A program made the translations under genes and the position numbers. Shown one piece after another: positions 30,442 through 39,756 of a stretch of 40,005 nucleotides of DNA; within the stretch, counting starts at the first letter, position 1, and each line of letters begins with the position of its first letter. The notes beneath the pieces are model-generated. The model saw nothing but the letters and a program-made list of their open reading frames with translations. It was not told the DNA's origin and did no database searches. The DNA is from Pseudomonadota bacterium (lineage in GTDB: Bacteria > Pseudomonadota > Alphaproteobacteria > Micavibrionales > UBA2020), in NCBI GenBank assembly GCA_021805245.1, contig JAJZFS010000097.1, forward strand, positions 3,451 to 43,455, in the 5' to 3' direction.

Positions 30442-32051
30442 CCGAAAACTTCGAACTGCCGCGCGAAGTCGAGACCGCCTACCGCGCCATCCCGGAAAAA
30501 GGCGGGACGGTGCTGGCCGCCATCGCCGACGGCAACGGCATGCGCGCCGACGAAGTGCGCCTCGTCAGCGGCGAGACGGTGATCTACCTCATTCCTGCCA
30601 CGATCACGATCACGCTGACGCCGGAGATGGCCAAAACCCTATTGAACGGGCAGAACCCGCAAGGCGACGTTCTCGGCAGCGAGGGGGAAGTCATGTCCGC
30701 CTCGGCGGCGCTGCTGCCGGAGTTTCTCAAAGGCGAGGCCGTGCGGCAGGATATTCTCGAGACCTTGCGCCAGCAGCCGGGCGAGGGCTTCGGCATGAAG
30801 CCGAAGACGATCACCCTCAAATCCGTGCGCAGGGTTTTTTCCGTCATTACGCCCTGCCCGCAGTGCCGCGGCGAAGCCGTCGTGCCCTGTCCGCCCTGTC
30901 AGGGCAGGGGGCGCATTCCGTGCCAGACCTGCCGCGGCCTGGGCGTGACCAAATGCGTCACCTGTTTCGGCACCGGCCTGATGCAGGACCCTTCCGGCAA
31001 CAGCGTTCCGTGCACGCGCTGCCAGCGCGGAGGAAATATCATCTGCCATACATGCAACGGCCTGAAAGAAATGGCCTGCCAGAGTTGCGGCGGGCAGGGG
31101 CGGACGGGCTGTTCCGCCTGCGCGCAGAGCGGCGCGCAGACGAATGTGTACCAGATGTCGGCCAAGGCGTCGTTCGCGTTCGAGATCGACTGGCGCAAAG
31201 TGCCGCCGGAGGTGAAAGACATCGCCGAAAAACTGGGCGGCGCGCAGATCGTCGCCAGAAAACATGCCGAGATTTACTGGCAGTTGCCCGAGGCGCGGGA
31301 GAAAAGTCTGGTGATCGAAGGCCTCGCCTGTTTTCCTGTCGCCGATGCGGTCTTCTCCGTCGCCGGCAAGAGCTTCCCCGCCAAGGTCGCGGGCCTGCAG
31401 GGCCGCATCGTCGAAATGGATCCGGTTCTCGACCCGCATGTCAAGCCGGGCATCTCCGCGCTGTCCAAACTTTCCAAAGGGCCTCTGGCGGCGGACGCCC
31501 TGATGGGCACGGCGTGCAAATTCAAACTGGTGCGCCGCGTGCTCGGCGAGGTGGCGAAGCGTCCGAAAAAAGAGGTTTATCAGGATATTGTGCGCGATTA
31601 CGGCGTCACCCTCTCGGACAAATACGCCCGCGCCGCGGTCAGCTCCGCCGCCAGCGCGCTGCAGGCGATCAGCCGCGGTCCGCGCACGCAGGGGCTGGCG
31701 TTGGGCACCATCCTGGCGGGAGCGCTGGCGGCCGTCTATTATATGACACCCTTGCGTTTTTCTCTCTACGCGACGCTGGCGGAAAAAGGCTTTGAAAGAT
31801 ATATTAATATTGCCGATGCCGGCGACTGGCTGATCGGCGCGGTCGCCGCCGTTTTTGTGGTCCGCCTGACGGTTGCGCGCGCACTGGGGAAAATGCTGCC
31901 GTCGTCGGTGCATGCGGAAGACAAGGGGGGCTTGCCTTCGGCGGGAACCCAGGGGCTGCTGGCGTTTCCCGCGGCCGCCGTCGTCTGCGTGGCCGTTGCG
32001 GCGCTGGCGGCGCACAAACCGGAGTGGATATCGGCGGTGTTGAAGAGATAG
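30438..32051 (+). CDS. CxxC-rich (DnaJ-zinc-finger-like) protein with C-terminal membrane segments, function unknown
   Basis: ATG at 30438 overlaps the permease stop (ATGA); eight CxxC motifs (CPQC, CPPC, CQTC, CVTC, CTRC, CHTC, CQSC, CSAC); three C-terminal hydrophobic stretches. Confidence 0.85.
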   Translation: MTENFELPREVETAYRAIPEKGGTVLAAIADGNGMRADEVRLVSGETVIYLIPATITITLTPEMAKTLLNGQNPQGDVLGSEGEVMSASAALLPEFLKGEAVRQDILETLRQQPGEGFGMKPKTITLKSVRRVFSVITPCPQCRGEAVVPCPPCQGRGRIPCQTCRGLGVTKCVTCFGTGLMQDPSGNSVPCTRCQRGGNIICHTCNGLKEMACQSCGGQGRTGCSACAQSGAQTNVYQMSAKASFAFEIDWRKVPPEVKDIAEKLGGAQIVARKHAEIYWQLPEAREKSLVIEGLACFPVADAVFSVAGKSFPAKVAGLQGRIVEMDPVLDPHVKPGISALSKLSKGPLAADALMGTACKFKLVRRVLGEVAKRPKKEVYQDIVRDYGVTLSDKYARAAVSSAASALQAISRGPRTQGLALGTILAGALAAVYYMTPLRFSLYATLAEKGFERYINIADAGDWLIGAVAAVFVVRLTVARALGKMLPSSVHAEDKGGLPSAGTQGLLAFPAAAVVCVAVAALAAHKPEWISAVLKR

Positions 32052-32069
32052 CTTATAACGGAGGGGCGA

Positions 32070-33401
32070 ATGTTGAAGCGTTTTGGTTTTGGGGTTGTCG
32101 CATTGTGCGCTTTGGCGGCACCGGCGCAGGGGGTTGCGCAAGTCGTTCCGGCCGCCGCGCCGCAGACGACAGCAGCGGCCACGCAGACGCCGGCAAAAGA
32201 GACGCGGATCGGCACCCTGCTGGATGTGGAAGGCCCCGTGACCGTCACGCCCGCGGGCGGCCAGGCGCAGGCCGCCGCAAACAACATGCCGATTTATCTG
32301 AACGACACCGTGAACACGGGCGATAACGCGCGCGCCTTCGTCCTTTTTATCGACAATACCAACATCGTTCTTTCGGCCGACACCAATCTCAAGATCGACA
32401 AATACGTCTACGATCCCGACGATGACACCAGCGCCAACAACAACGCCACCTACTCCATTCAGGGCGCGTTCGAATACGTCAGCGGCCTGATCGGCCACCG
32501 CGCGAATCCCGACGTGCATGTGGAGACGCCGGTCGGCGCGATCGGCATCCGCGGCACGGATTTCTGGGCGGGTCCGGACAGCGGCCAATACAGCGTGGCG
32601 GTGAACGAGGGGCAGGTGTCTCTCAAAACGGACGGCGGCGAACAGCTCGTCGACAAAGGCGAGGGCACCACTGTGCGCAGCAGGTTCTCCCGCCCCGCGA
32701 TGGCGCAGCGGTGGAGTCAACAGCGCTTCCAGCGGCTGGCCGCGACCGTGCGGCTGCAGCATTATCAGTCCGCCATCCGCAATCTGCGCGCGATACAGAG
32801 CCGTCAGCCTGAATTCCGCCAGCGCTACACCAGCTACGTCCGCCAGTCGCATCCGCACTGGTGGCATCACGTCGACCATGACCGCCATCAGGACCGTCGT
32901 CAGGACAACAGACAGGATCACCGCCAAAACCGCCGCGGGCGGGACGGCCGGCGCGACCGGCGCTCGGGAGACAACGGGTCTGACAGCCGCGGATTTGGCC
33001 GCTCCGGCCGTGACAGGTTTGAGCGGCAACGCAGCGGCGATAATCAGGACGGACGCGCACGGCGAGGCTTCGAACAGGCGCAAGCCCGCTTGGATTCGAA
33101 CGAGCATAACGCGAATACGCAGGCCTGGCGTCAGCGCTGGCAGGCCTGGCAGAAGCAGAACGCCACGCGGAACATGCAGCAGCGCAGCCCGTTTGCGCAA
33201 GACCAGAACAAACGCTGGCAGGAGTGGCAGAGCGCGCACCCGCGGCAGGCCGGGCAGCAAGGCCAGCAAGACGGTCAACGGGATCAACATGACCGCCGTG
33301 GCCGCTTCGGCAGGGATCATAAATGTCGGGATGGCGGCAAATGCCGTCTTGCGCGCGGCGGTCATGAAGACCGCGAAGAGCGGCGCGGTTTCAGACGCTG
33401 A
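32070..33401 (+). CDS. Secreted FecR-domain protein with long Q/R/D/H/W-rich low-complexity C-terminus
   Basis: Signal peptide MLKRFGFGVVALCALAAPAQGVAQ; RIGTLLDVEGPVTVTPAGG...VHVETPVGAIGIRGTDFWAG...YSVAVNEGQVSL is the FecR-domain pattern. Confidence 0.85.
   Translation: MLKRFGFGVVALCALAAPAQGVAQVVPAAAPQTTAAATQTPAKETRIGTLLDVEGPVTVTPAGGQAQAAANNMPIYLNDTVNTGDNARAFVLFIDNTNIVLSADTNLKIDKYVYDPDDDTSANNNATYSIQGAFEYVSGLIGHRANPDVHVETPVGAIGIRGTDFWAGPDSGQYSVAVNEGQVSLKTDGGEQLVDKGEGTTVRSRFSRPAMAQRWSQQRFQRLAATVRLQHYQSAIRNLRAIQSRQPEFRQRYTSYVRQSHPHWWHHVDHDRHQDRRQDNRQDHRQNRRGRDGRRDRRSGDNGSDSRGFGRSGRDRFERQRSGDNQDGRARRGFEQAQARLDSNEHNANTQAWRQRWQAWQKQNATRNMQQRSPFAQDQNKRWQEWQSAHPRQAGQQGQQDGQRDQHDRRGRFGRDHKCRDGGKCRLARGGHEDREERRGFRR
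33133..33230 (+). repeat. Degenerate repeat in the FecR-protein tail (CGCTGGCAGGCCTGGCAG / CGCTGGCAGGAGTGGCAG)
   Basis: Two near-identical 18-mers encoding RWQAWQ and RWQEWQ. Confidence 0.55.
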
Positions 33402-33489
33402 GGCGGCGCTGCAGTAACGGCGCGTAAAGCGCCTGTGCCTGCAGGCAGACCTTTAAATCATCATGGGATCATCCGGCCGCGCGTCTGCG

Positions 33490-34491
33490 TCAGCCGGCTT
33501 TCGGCGGTTTTTGCTGGGTGGGCGGCGTTTTCTTGTGATTGTTGTTGTGCGCGTGCTCGAGCTTGGCGATGTATTTGTCGGCTTCGAGCGCGGCCATGCA
33601 GCCCATCCCCGCCGCCGTGACGGCCTGACGGAATTTTTTGTCCTTCACGTCGCCCGCGGCGAAAACCCCGGGAATGTTGGTTTCCGTCGAATCGGGCTTG
33701 GTGACAATATACCCCTCGTTATCAAGATCGACCTGACCTTTGAAAAGTTCCGTCGCGGGCTTGTGGCCGATGGCGATGAAGACGCCGTCGGCCTTGAGGT
33801 CGGTTTCCGCACCGGTCTTGAGGTTCTTGATTTTCGCGCCGGTGACGCCGTTTGCGCTGCCGGTCACTTCTTCCAGCGCGCTGTCCCAGATGACGCTGAT
33901 CTTCGGATTGGCGAAGAGCCTGTCCTGCATGATCTTCTCGGCGCGGAACTCGTCGCGGCGGTGGACGACGGTGACTTTCGAGGCGAAGTTGGTGAGGAAG
34001 ATCGCTTCTTCGACCGCGCTGTTGCCGCCGCCGACCACGATGACTTCCTTGCCTTTGTAGAAAAATCCGTCGCAGGTGGCGCAGGCCGAGACGCCTTTGC
34101 CTTTGTATTTGTCTTCGGACGGCAGGCCGAGCCATTTCGCCTGCGCGCCGGTGGCGATGATCACGGCGTCGGCGAGATAAACGGTGCCGTCGTCGCCGAC
34201 GGCCTTCTTCGGGTTGGATTTGAGGTCGATGGAAACGATGATGTCGGAGATCATTTCCGTGCCGACTTTTTCCGCCTGCTTTTTCATTTGCTCCATGAGC
34301 CACGGCCCCTGCACGGGATCTTCGAAGCCGGGAAAGTTCTCGACGTCGGAGGTGACGGTCATTTGTCCGCCCTCCTGCATGCCGGCGACCAGCGTGGGTT
34401 TCAGGCCGGCGCGGGAAGTATAAATTGCGGCGGTGTAGCCGGCGGGGCCGGAGCCGATGATGAGGACTTTCGTTTTGTGCGTTTTGGACAT
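33490..34491 (-). CDS. trxB: Thioredoxin reductase
   Basis: 333 aa; VLIIGSGPAGYTAAIYTSRAGLKP; SACATCDGFFYKGKEVIVVGGGNSAVEEA; GVFAAGDVKDKKFRQAVTAAGMGCMAAL. Confidence 0.97.
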   Translation of the reverse strand: MSKTHKTKVLIIGSGPAGYTAAIYTSRAGLKPTLVAGMQEGGQMTVTSDVENFPGFEDPVQGPWLMEQMKKQAEKVGTEMISDIIVSIDLKSNPKKAVGDDGTVYLADAVIIATGAQAKWLGLPSEDKYKGKGVSACATCDGFFYKGKEVIVVGGGNSAVEEAIFLTNFASKVTVVHRRDEFRAEKIMQDRLFANPKISVIWDSALEEVTGSANGVTGAKIKNLKTGAETDLKADGVFIAIGHKPATELFKGQVDLDNEGYIVTKPDSTETNIPGVFAAGDVKDKKFRQAVTAAGMGCMAALEADKYIAKLEHAHNNNHKKTPPTQQKPPKAG

Positions 34492-34494
34492 GGG

Positions 34495-35469
34495 TTATCC
34501 CTTCATGTGGAGGCGATTGCGAATCTCGTTTGCTACGTTCAGTGTATCACGCAGGGGCGCATATGACCACGCTTCCAGCGTGCCGGTGAACGGCCTGGTA
34601 TACCCTTGATCGTGCAGCATTTTGTGAAAAAGGTCGTGCCGTGCCGCGCCGCCCGGGGCATGCTCCAGCGGCGCGATGTGAACGGGCTTTCCGGTCGAGA
34701 GCGCTTCCGAGACCATCGAGACGCTGTCTTCCGTGACGACGATATGGTCGGCGTAGCCGAGCAGGGCGAAATAGGGATTGTCGCCCTCGCCGTTCCAGAA
34801 ATAGATGTTGTCGCCTGCGAGCGTTGCGCGCAAAAGCTTCGCGTTCTCCGCGCCCGTGCGGCGCGAGGCGGTGATCATCAGCGACGCGTTTTGCTCTTTC
34901 GCCAGCGCAAGAAGCTGCGCGGTCAGTTTTTCCGTGATGGCCTGCGTCATGCGGTGGCCCTTGCTGGCGCCGCCGATCAGCACGGCGACGCGGGGATGCG
35001 GCAGTTGTTCCAGCGTGTCTTTGAACTTTTCCATTTCGGATTTTATTTTTTCTTCCGTCACGCGGTGCGTCGCGCCGGTGGTGACGACGACGTTCGGCCC
35101 GCGCGCGGGGTCGTGCTGCGGCGCGACGATCAGGTCGAAGCTTTGGGGTGAAAAGCGCGGATCCTGCAGCTGCACCAGAAATGTTTTGCCGCCGGTTTTC
35201 TTTTTGACATGGAGAGCGGCGGCGATGCTTTTGCGCCCGCTGGCGATGAGCAGATCGGGATAGGGTGGATCGAGTCGTGCGCTGTCCGTGTCCAGCGCGC
35301 AGCCGAATCCCAGCCGCAACCACGGGCTCAGTTGCCGCCACGGGGCCCTCAGTTTCAGCCGTTTGACCTCGGGCGTCAGACCCAGCGCTTCGGCGAGGCC
35401 GATGCATTGGTTTTCCGTGCCTGTGTCGCCGCCGGTGATGATCCAGCAGGACTTTTTAGATTCTGTCAA
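34495..35469 (-). CDS. ELM1/GtrOC1-like (mitochondrial fission ELM1 family) protein
   Basis: 324 aa; ITGGDTGTENQCIGLAEALGL; PDLLIASGRKSIAAALHVKK; VTEDSVSMVSEALSTGKPVHIAPLE. Confidence 0.85.
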   Translation of the reverse strand: MTESKKSCWIITGGDTGTENQCIGLAEALGLTPEVKRLKLRAPWRQLSPWLRLGFGCALDTDSARLDPPYPDLLIASGRKSIAAALHVKKKTGGKTFLVQLQDPRFSPQSFDLIVAPQHDPARGPNVVVTTGATHRVTEEKIKSEMEKFKDTLEQLPHPRVAVLIGGASKGHRMTQAITEKLTAQLLALAKEQNASLMITASRRTGAENAKLLRATLAGDNIYFWNGEGDNPYFALLGYADHIVVTEDSVSMVSEALSTGKPVHIAPLEHAPGGAARHDLFHKMLHDQGYTRPFTGTLEAWSYAPLRDTLNVANEIRNRLHMKG

Positions 35470-35667
35470 ATATCTAACTCCATAAAGTAGCAGGATTGTA
35501 GGGTATTATGGGGCTGTTGCCAATGCCGCTATGCGGCAATACCATATGCCGGGTGAGAAATATAATGAAAGTTTTGGGAAGTGATTATTTCTCTTGAATA
35601 TAAAATAGTATAATATTATTACATTCCTTGTTTCTAACCCTATCAATTTTCAAGAGTGTGACAAAAA

Positions 35668-36144
35668 ATGGCGAAAGTGAAACTGGATCGTATCGACCGC
35701 AAAATTCTCAACGACCTGCAGGAAAACGGGCGCATGACCAACGTCGAGCTGGCGGAGCGCGCGGGCATTTCCGCGCCGCCGTGTCTCAGACGCGTGCGCG
35801 CGCTTGAAGAGGCGGGCGTGATCAAGGGGTATCACGCCGACATCGACCCCGTCTCTCTGGGGTACGGCGTATCCGTGTTCGCGCAGGTCGGGCTTGCCAA
35901 GCAGGGCGAGCAGGACCAGCGGCAGTTCGAGGATCTCGTCAAAACCTGGCCGCAGGTGCGCGAATGTTACCTCGTTTCCGGCGAGGCGGATTACATTCTC
36001 AAGATCGTTGCCGAGGATTGGGGCGCCTATCAGGCGTTCCTGACGCAACACCTGTCCGCCGCGCCGAATGTCAGCCACATCAAGTCGGCCCTCGGCGTGC
36101 GCATCGCCAAATACAAGCCGGGCGTGCCGGTCGATACCGAATAA
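35668..36144 (+). CDS. Lrp/AsnC family transcriptional regulator
   Basis: 158 aa; LDRIDRKILNDLQENGRMTNVELAERAGISAPPCLRRVRALEEAGVIKGYHADIDP. Confidence 0.96.
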   Translation: MAKVKLDRIDRKILNDLQENGRMTNVELAERAGISAPPCLRRVRALEEAGVIKGYHADIDPVSLGYGVSVFAQVGLAKQGEQDQRQFEDLVKTWPQVRECYLVSGEADYILKIVAEDWGAYQAFLTQHLSAAPNVSHIKSALGVRIAKYKPGVPVDTE

Positions 36145-36569
36145 TGGCGGCGGGTTTCGCGCTCGACTCGCGTCTGGCGGACAGCTGTTTTTTTATTGCC
36201 GATGTCGACCTCTGCCGCGTCCTGCTGAAGAACGACAAAACCTGGCCGTGGCTTGTGCTGGTGCCGCGCCGCGATAACATTCGGGAAATTTATGATCTCG
36301 CGGCGGACGACCAGATGCAACTCACACGCGAGATTTCCCGCACTGCACAAACGCTGAAAACCCTTTATAACGCCGATAAAATCAACATTGCCGCCTACGG
36401 CAATATGGTGCCGCAATTGCATATCCATGTCTTTGCGCGTTTCAAGACCGACCGGGCCTGGCCGAAGCCCGTCTGGGCTGTACAGCATGGCGAAATTCCC
36501 TATACTGATTTGGAAAAAGAAACGGAAATAGAGAAATTTAAGAATTGCTTTGGTAAAATACAGGCCTGA
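36144..36569 (+). CDS. HIT domain protein
   Basis: 141 aa; LVLVPRRDNIREIYDL; NMVPQLHIHVFARFKTDRAWPKPVW; TAATG overlap with the Lrp gene. Confidence 0.93.
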   Translation: MAAGFALDSRLADSCFFIADVDLCRVLLKNDKTWPWLVLVPRRDNIREIYDLAADDQMQLTREISRTAQTLKTLYNADKINIAAYGNMVPQLHIHVFARFKTDRAWPKPVWAVQHGEIPYTDLEKETEIEKFKNCFGKIQA

Positions 36570-36597
36570 GCAATCTTGAATAAAAGGGTAGTACCGG

Positions 36598-37527
36598 ATG
36601 ACCAACATGACCTTCTGCCAGGGCCTCTACGAGCTGATGGATTCCTACGACGGCTTTATCCTCGACCAGTGGGGTGTGCTGCACAACGGCCTGCAGCCGT
36701 ACGAGAGCGTGCTCGACACGCTGAACCACCTGAAGAACCGCAAGAAGCAGGTCGTCATCCTTTCCAACTCCGCGAAGCGCGGGCAGGACAACGTCGAGCG
36801 TCTCAAAAAGCTCGGCATCAAGCCGGGCCTTTATAAATCCGTCGTCACGGCGGGCGAAGTCGCGTGGCAGGGATTGAAAGACAAGAAGGATCCGCCGTTT
36901 CAGGGGCTGGGCGAAAACTGCTACATGATCTCGCGCCCCGACGACAGGTCGCTGCTCAGCGGCCTCGATGTCGTGCCGGTGGAGAATATCGAGGACGCGC
37001 ACTTCATCCTGATCAACAGTTTCGACGCCGCGGCGATGAAGCTCGAGGATCTGGACCCCGTTTTCAAGACGGCGGCGGCCAAGCGCATCCCGATGATCTG
37101 CGCCAACCCCGACATGGTGACGCTCTACGGGCACGAGCGTGCGCCCGGCCCCGGCGCCGTCGCGGCGCGCTATAACGAGCTGGGCGGCGCGGTGCATTAC
37201 ATCGGCAAGCCGCACAAGACGATCTTCCGCTACTGCCTCGGCCTGTTCGAAGACATTATCCCGTCGCGGATTCTCGTCATCGGCGACAGCATCCAGCACG
37301 ACATCGCCGGCGGCGCGGGCGCCGATCTCGATACCGCCTTCATCACCGCGGGCATCCATGCCTCGTCGTTCAAGCCCGGCATGCTGCCGGAGCAAAAACG
37401 CAAGATGATGGAACAGTTGGCGCTCGGCTACGGCGGCATCCGCCCCACCTGGGTGCTCGACGGCCTCGTCTGGCAAACGCCGGAGGCGGCCCTGCGGGAA
37501 CGCGAACGCGCCCGTATGAAAGAATAA
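36598..37527 (+). CDS. HAD-superfamily IIA hydrolase (TIGR01459-type)
   Basis: 309 aa; GFILDQWGVLHNGLQPYESVLDTLNHLKNRKKQVVILSNSAKRG; IGKPHKTIFRYCL; ILVIGDSIQHDIAGGAGADLDTAFITAGIH. Confidence 0.92.
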   Translation: MTNMTFCQGLYELMDSYDGFILDQWGVLHNGLQPYESVLDTLNHLKNRKKQVVILSNSAKRGQDNVERLKKLGIKPGLYKSVVTAGEVAWQGLKDKKDPPFQGLGENCYMISRPDDRSLLSGLDVVPVENIEDAHFILINSFDAAAMKLEDLDPVFKTAAAKRIPMICANPDMVTLYGHERAPGPGAVAARYNELGGAVHYIGKPHKTIFRYCLGLFEDIIPSRILVIGDSIQHDIAGGAGADLDTAFITAGIHASSFKPGMLPEQKRKMMEQLALGYGGIRPTWVLDGLVWQTPEAALRERERARMKE

Positions 37528-37567
37528 TTTTTGCGCGCGCGGATGAAAGAGTAGTCATCACATCGCT

Positions 37568-38653
37568 TTAAGGCTTGTAACCCTCGGGCGGCAGGCCGTC
37601 TTCGACCTCGTTATACTCCGTGCAGAGCACGGCGTAGGCGGCCTTGATGTCGGGCACGGCGCGTTCGACGGCGGCTTCGCCCTCGGCGATCAGTTCTTCC
37701 GCGCGGTCGAACTCCATCAGGCCGATGTGGCCGATGCGCGGCGTGATCAGCACGTCGGGCGGGTCGCCCGCGAGCCTTGAGCGCGAAAGCCTGTCCTGCA
37801 CGATGTTGAGCGAGGAGATCATGACGCCGAAGACGCTCGGATGGTCGGCCTCGCGGCGGAAGATGCGGTTGATGAGGCCGGATTTTTTCGCGTCCTCGGT
37901 GTGCGGCCCCGCGACGTTGAGCAGGTCGAAACCGGCGACGGTCGGGATTTTGTCGCCCGGATGCCGGACCTTGCCGATGATGTCGCCGTTGACGTTGACG
38001 GCGATCGTCATGCGCGCGCCGCCCGCGTTGCAGGCGGAAACCGGCACGGGGTTGACCAGCGCGCCGTCGATCAGCCAGCGGCCGTTGAACGGTACGGGCG
38101 GAAAGACGCCGGGCAGCGAAAAGGAGGCGCGCATCACGTCGACCAGCCGCCCGCGGCGCAGCCACACTTCGTGGCCGGTGACGAGGTCGGTCGCGATGGC
38201 GGTGAAGGGATAAGGCAGGTCTTCGGCGCGAATCTCGCCGAAATTCTCGAGCATCAGCTTGACCAGCTTCTCGCCGCCGATGATGCCGCCCGCGCCGATC
38301 AGAAGGCCGCTCTTGAAATCGAGATAGTGGAGGACTTTTCCGCGTGTCAGTGTGTAGGCCCATTCCTCGACGCTGTCGAGTTTGTTGGCCAGATAGGCGC
38401 CGCCGACCAGCGCGCCCATCGACGTGCCGGAGACGACCGTCGGCACGATGCCGTGTCTTTTGAGCGCGCGCACCACGCCGATGTGGGCGAAGCCGCGGGC
38501 GAGGCCGGAGCCGAGGGCGAGACCGATTTTGGGCGGTGCGGACATTTGCACCGGCTTCGCCTCGCCGGACGCCGGGGGGTGCTGCGGTGCAGGGGGCGGG
38601 GCAGATGATCCGCTGCCGTCTTTTTCTCCGCCGTTGCCGTTATTTCCGAACAT
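37568..38653 (-). CDS. Patatin-like phospholipase family protein
   Basis: 361 aa; IGLALGSGLARGFAHIGVVRAL; VVSGTSMGALVGG (GxSxG); LIDGALVNPVPVSACNAGGA. Confidence 0.93.
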   Translation of the reverse strand: MFGNNGNGGEKDGSGSSAPPPAPQHPPASGEAKPVQMSAPPKIGLALGSGLARGFAHIGVVRALKRHGIVPTVVSGTSMGALVGGAYLANKLDSVEEWAYTLTRGKVLHYLDFKSGLLIGAGGIIGGEKLVKLMLENFGEIRAEDLPYPFTAIATDLVTGHEVWLRRGRLVDVMRASFSLPGVFPPVPFNGRWLIDGALVNPVPVSACNAGGARMTIAVNVNGDIIGKVRHPGDKIPTVAGFDLLNVAGPHTEDAKKSGLINRIFRREADHPSVFGVMISSLNIVQDRLSRSRLAGDPPDVLITPRIGHIGLMEFDRAEELIAEGEAAVERAVPDIKAAYAVLCTEYNEVEDGLPPEGYKP

Positions 38654-38766
38654 ATTCTGCCTGTAAGTGACGTTATGTTTATTATTTACAGAGCCGGAAT
38701 TAGCGACTAAACTCCGGTTAGTTTAATATAATACGGTATCCCTTTAGAAAGCATTAACTGTTGACG

Positions 38767-39756
38767 ATGAGTGACCCTCAAAAAACCGCCGCGCCCGTGC
38801 AGCTTGCAGTGCAACAAAAACCGCCGGTGGAAAACGACATCCTGCCGGAGCATACCGCGTCCGTGCCGCTGATGCTGCGGTTTGCGCGCACTTATATGCT
38901 GCCCTATTGGCGTTACGCGGGCGGGGCGATGGTCTTGATGCTGATGTCCGCCGGCCTGACGGCGGGTCTGGCCAAATTCATGCAGCCGATCTTCGACAGC
39001 GTGTTTAACGCCAAGGACGCCGGACTGCTGTGGCCGACGGGGCTCGGCGTGCTGGCGGTGTTCGTGGTGCGCGGCCTCGTCACCTACGGCAACGCCGTCA
39101 TCATGAACTGGCTGGGGCAACGCGTCATCAGCGACGTGCAGCGCGACATGTTCGCGCATCTCATCCATGCCGACATTTCCTATTTCCACGCGCACCCGAC
39201 GGGGCAGCTGCTGTCGCGCTTCATGTCCGACACGTCGACCATGCGCACCGCGACGGTCGAAGCCATGACCGGCATCGGCAAGAATTTTTTCACTATCATC
39301 TTTCTCGTCGGCGTGATGTTTTATCAGGACTGGCGTCTGTCGCTGATCTCGATCTTCGTCTTTCCGGCGGCGTTCTATTTCGTCCACCGCACCGGCACGA
39401 GCCTGCGCAAGGTTTCGCGCAACATGCAGGTGCATAACGGCGATCTGACCAGCATCCTCAACCAGTCCTTTCAGGGCGCGCGGCATGTGAAGTCCTATTG
39501 CGCCGAGGATTACGAGAAGGGCCGCGTCAACAAGACGGTCGAGAAGGTTTTCGGGCTTTTCACCCGCGCGTTCCGCATTTCCGCCTCGACGACGCCGATG
39601 GCCGAAACGCTCGTCGGTCTGGCCATCGCCACCATCATCATCTACGGCGGGCACCGCATCATCATCGGCGCCAGCACCACCGGCCAGCTGGTCTCGTTCA
39701 TCACCGCCTTCGTGCTGGCCTTCGATCCGATGAAGCGCCTGGCCAACCTCAAGCCG
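38767..39756 (+). CDS. ABC exporter transmembrane domain (MsbA-type), 5' part only; frame continues into a different gene family
   Basis: MRFARTYMLPYWRYAGGAMVLMLMSAGLTAGLAKFMQPIFD...FMSDTSTMRTATVEAMTGIGKNFFTIIFLVGVMFYQDWRLSLISI...FVLAFDPMKRLANL; no Walker A/nucleotide-binding domain follows. Confidence 0.88.

Noticed and set aside
30639-33365. 908-aa minus-strand ORF opposite the CxxC and FecR-domain genes
   Set aside because: Antisense artefact; low-complexity A/R/L composition mirrors the opposite strand.
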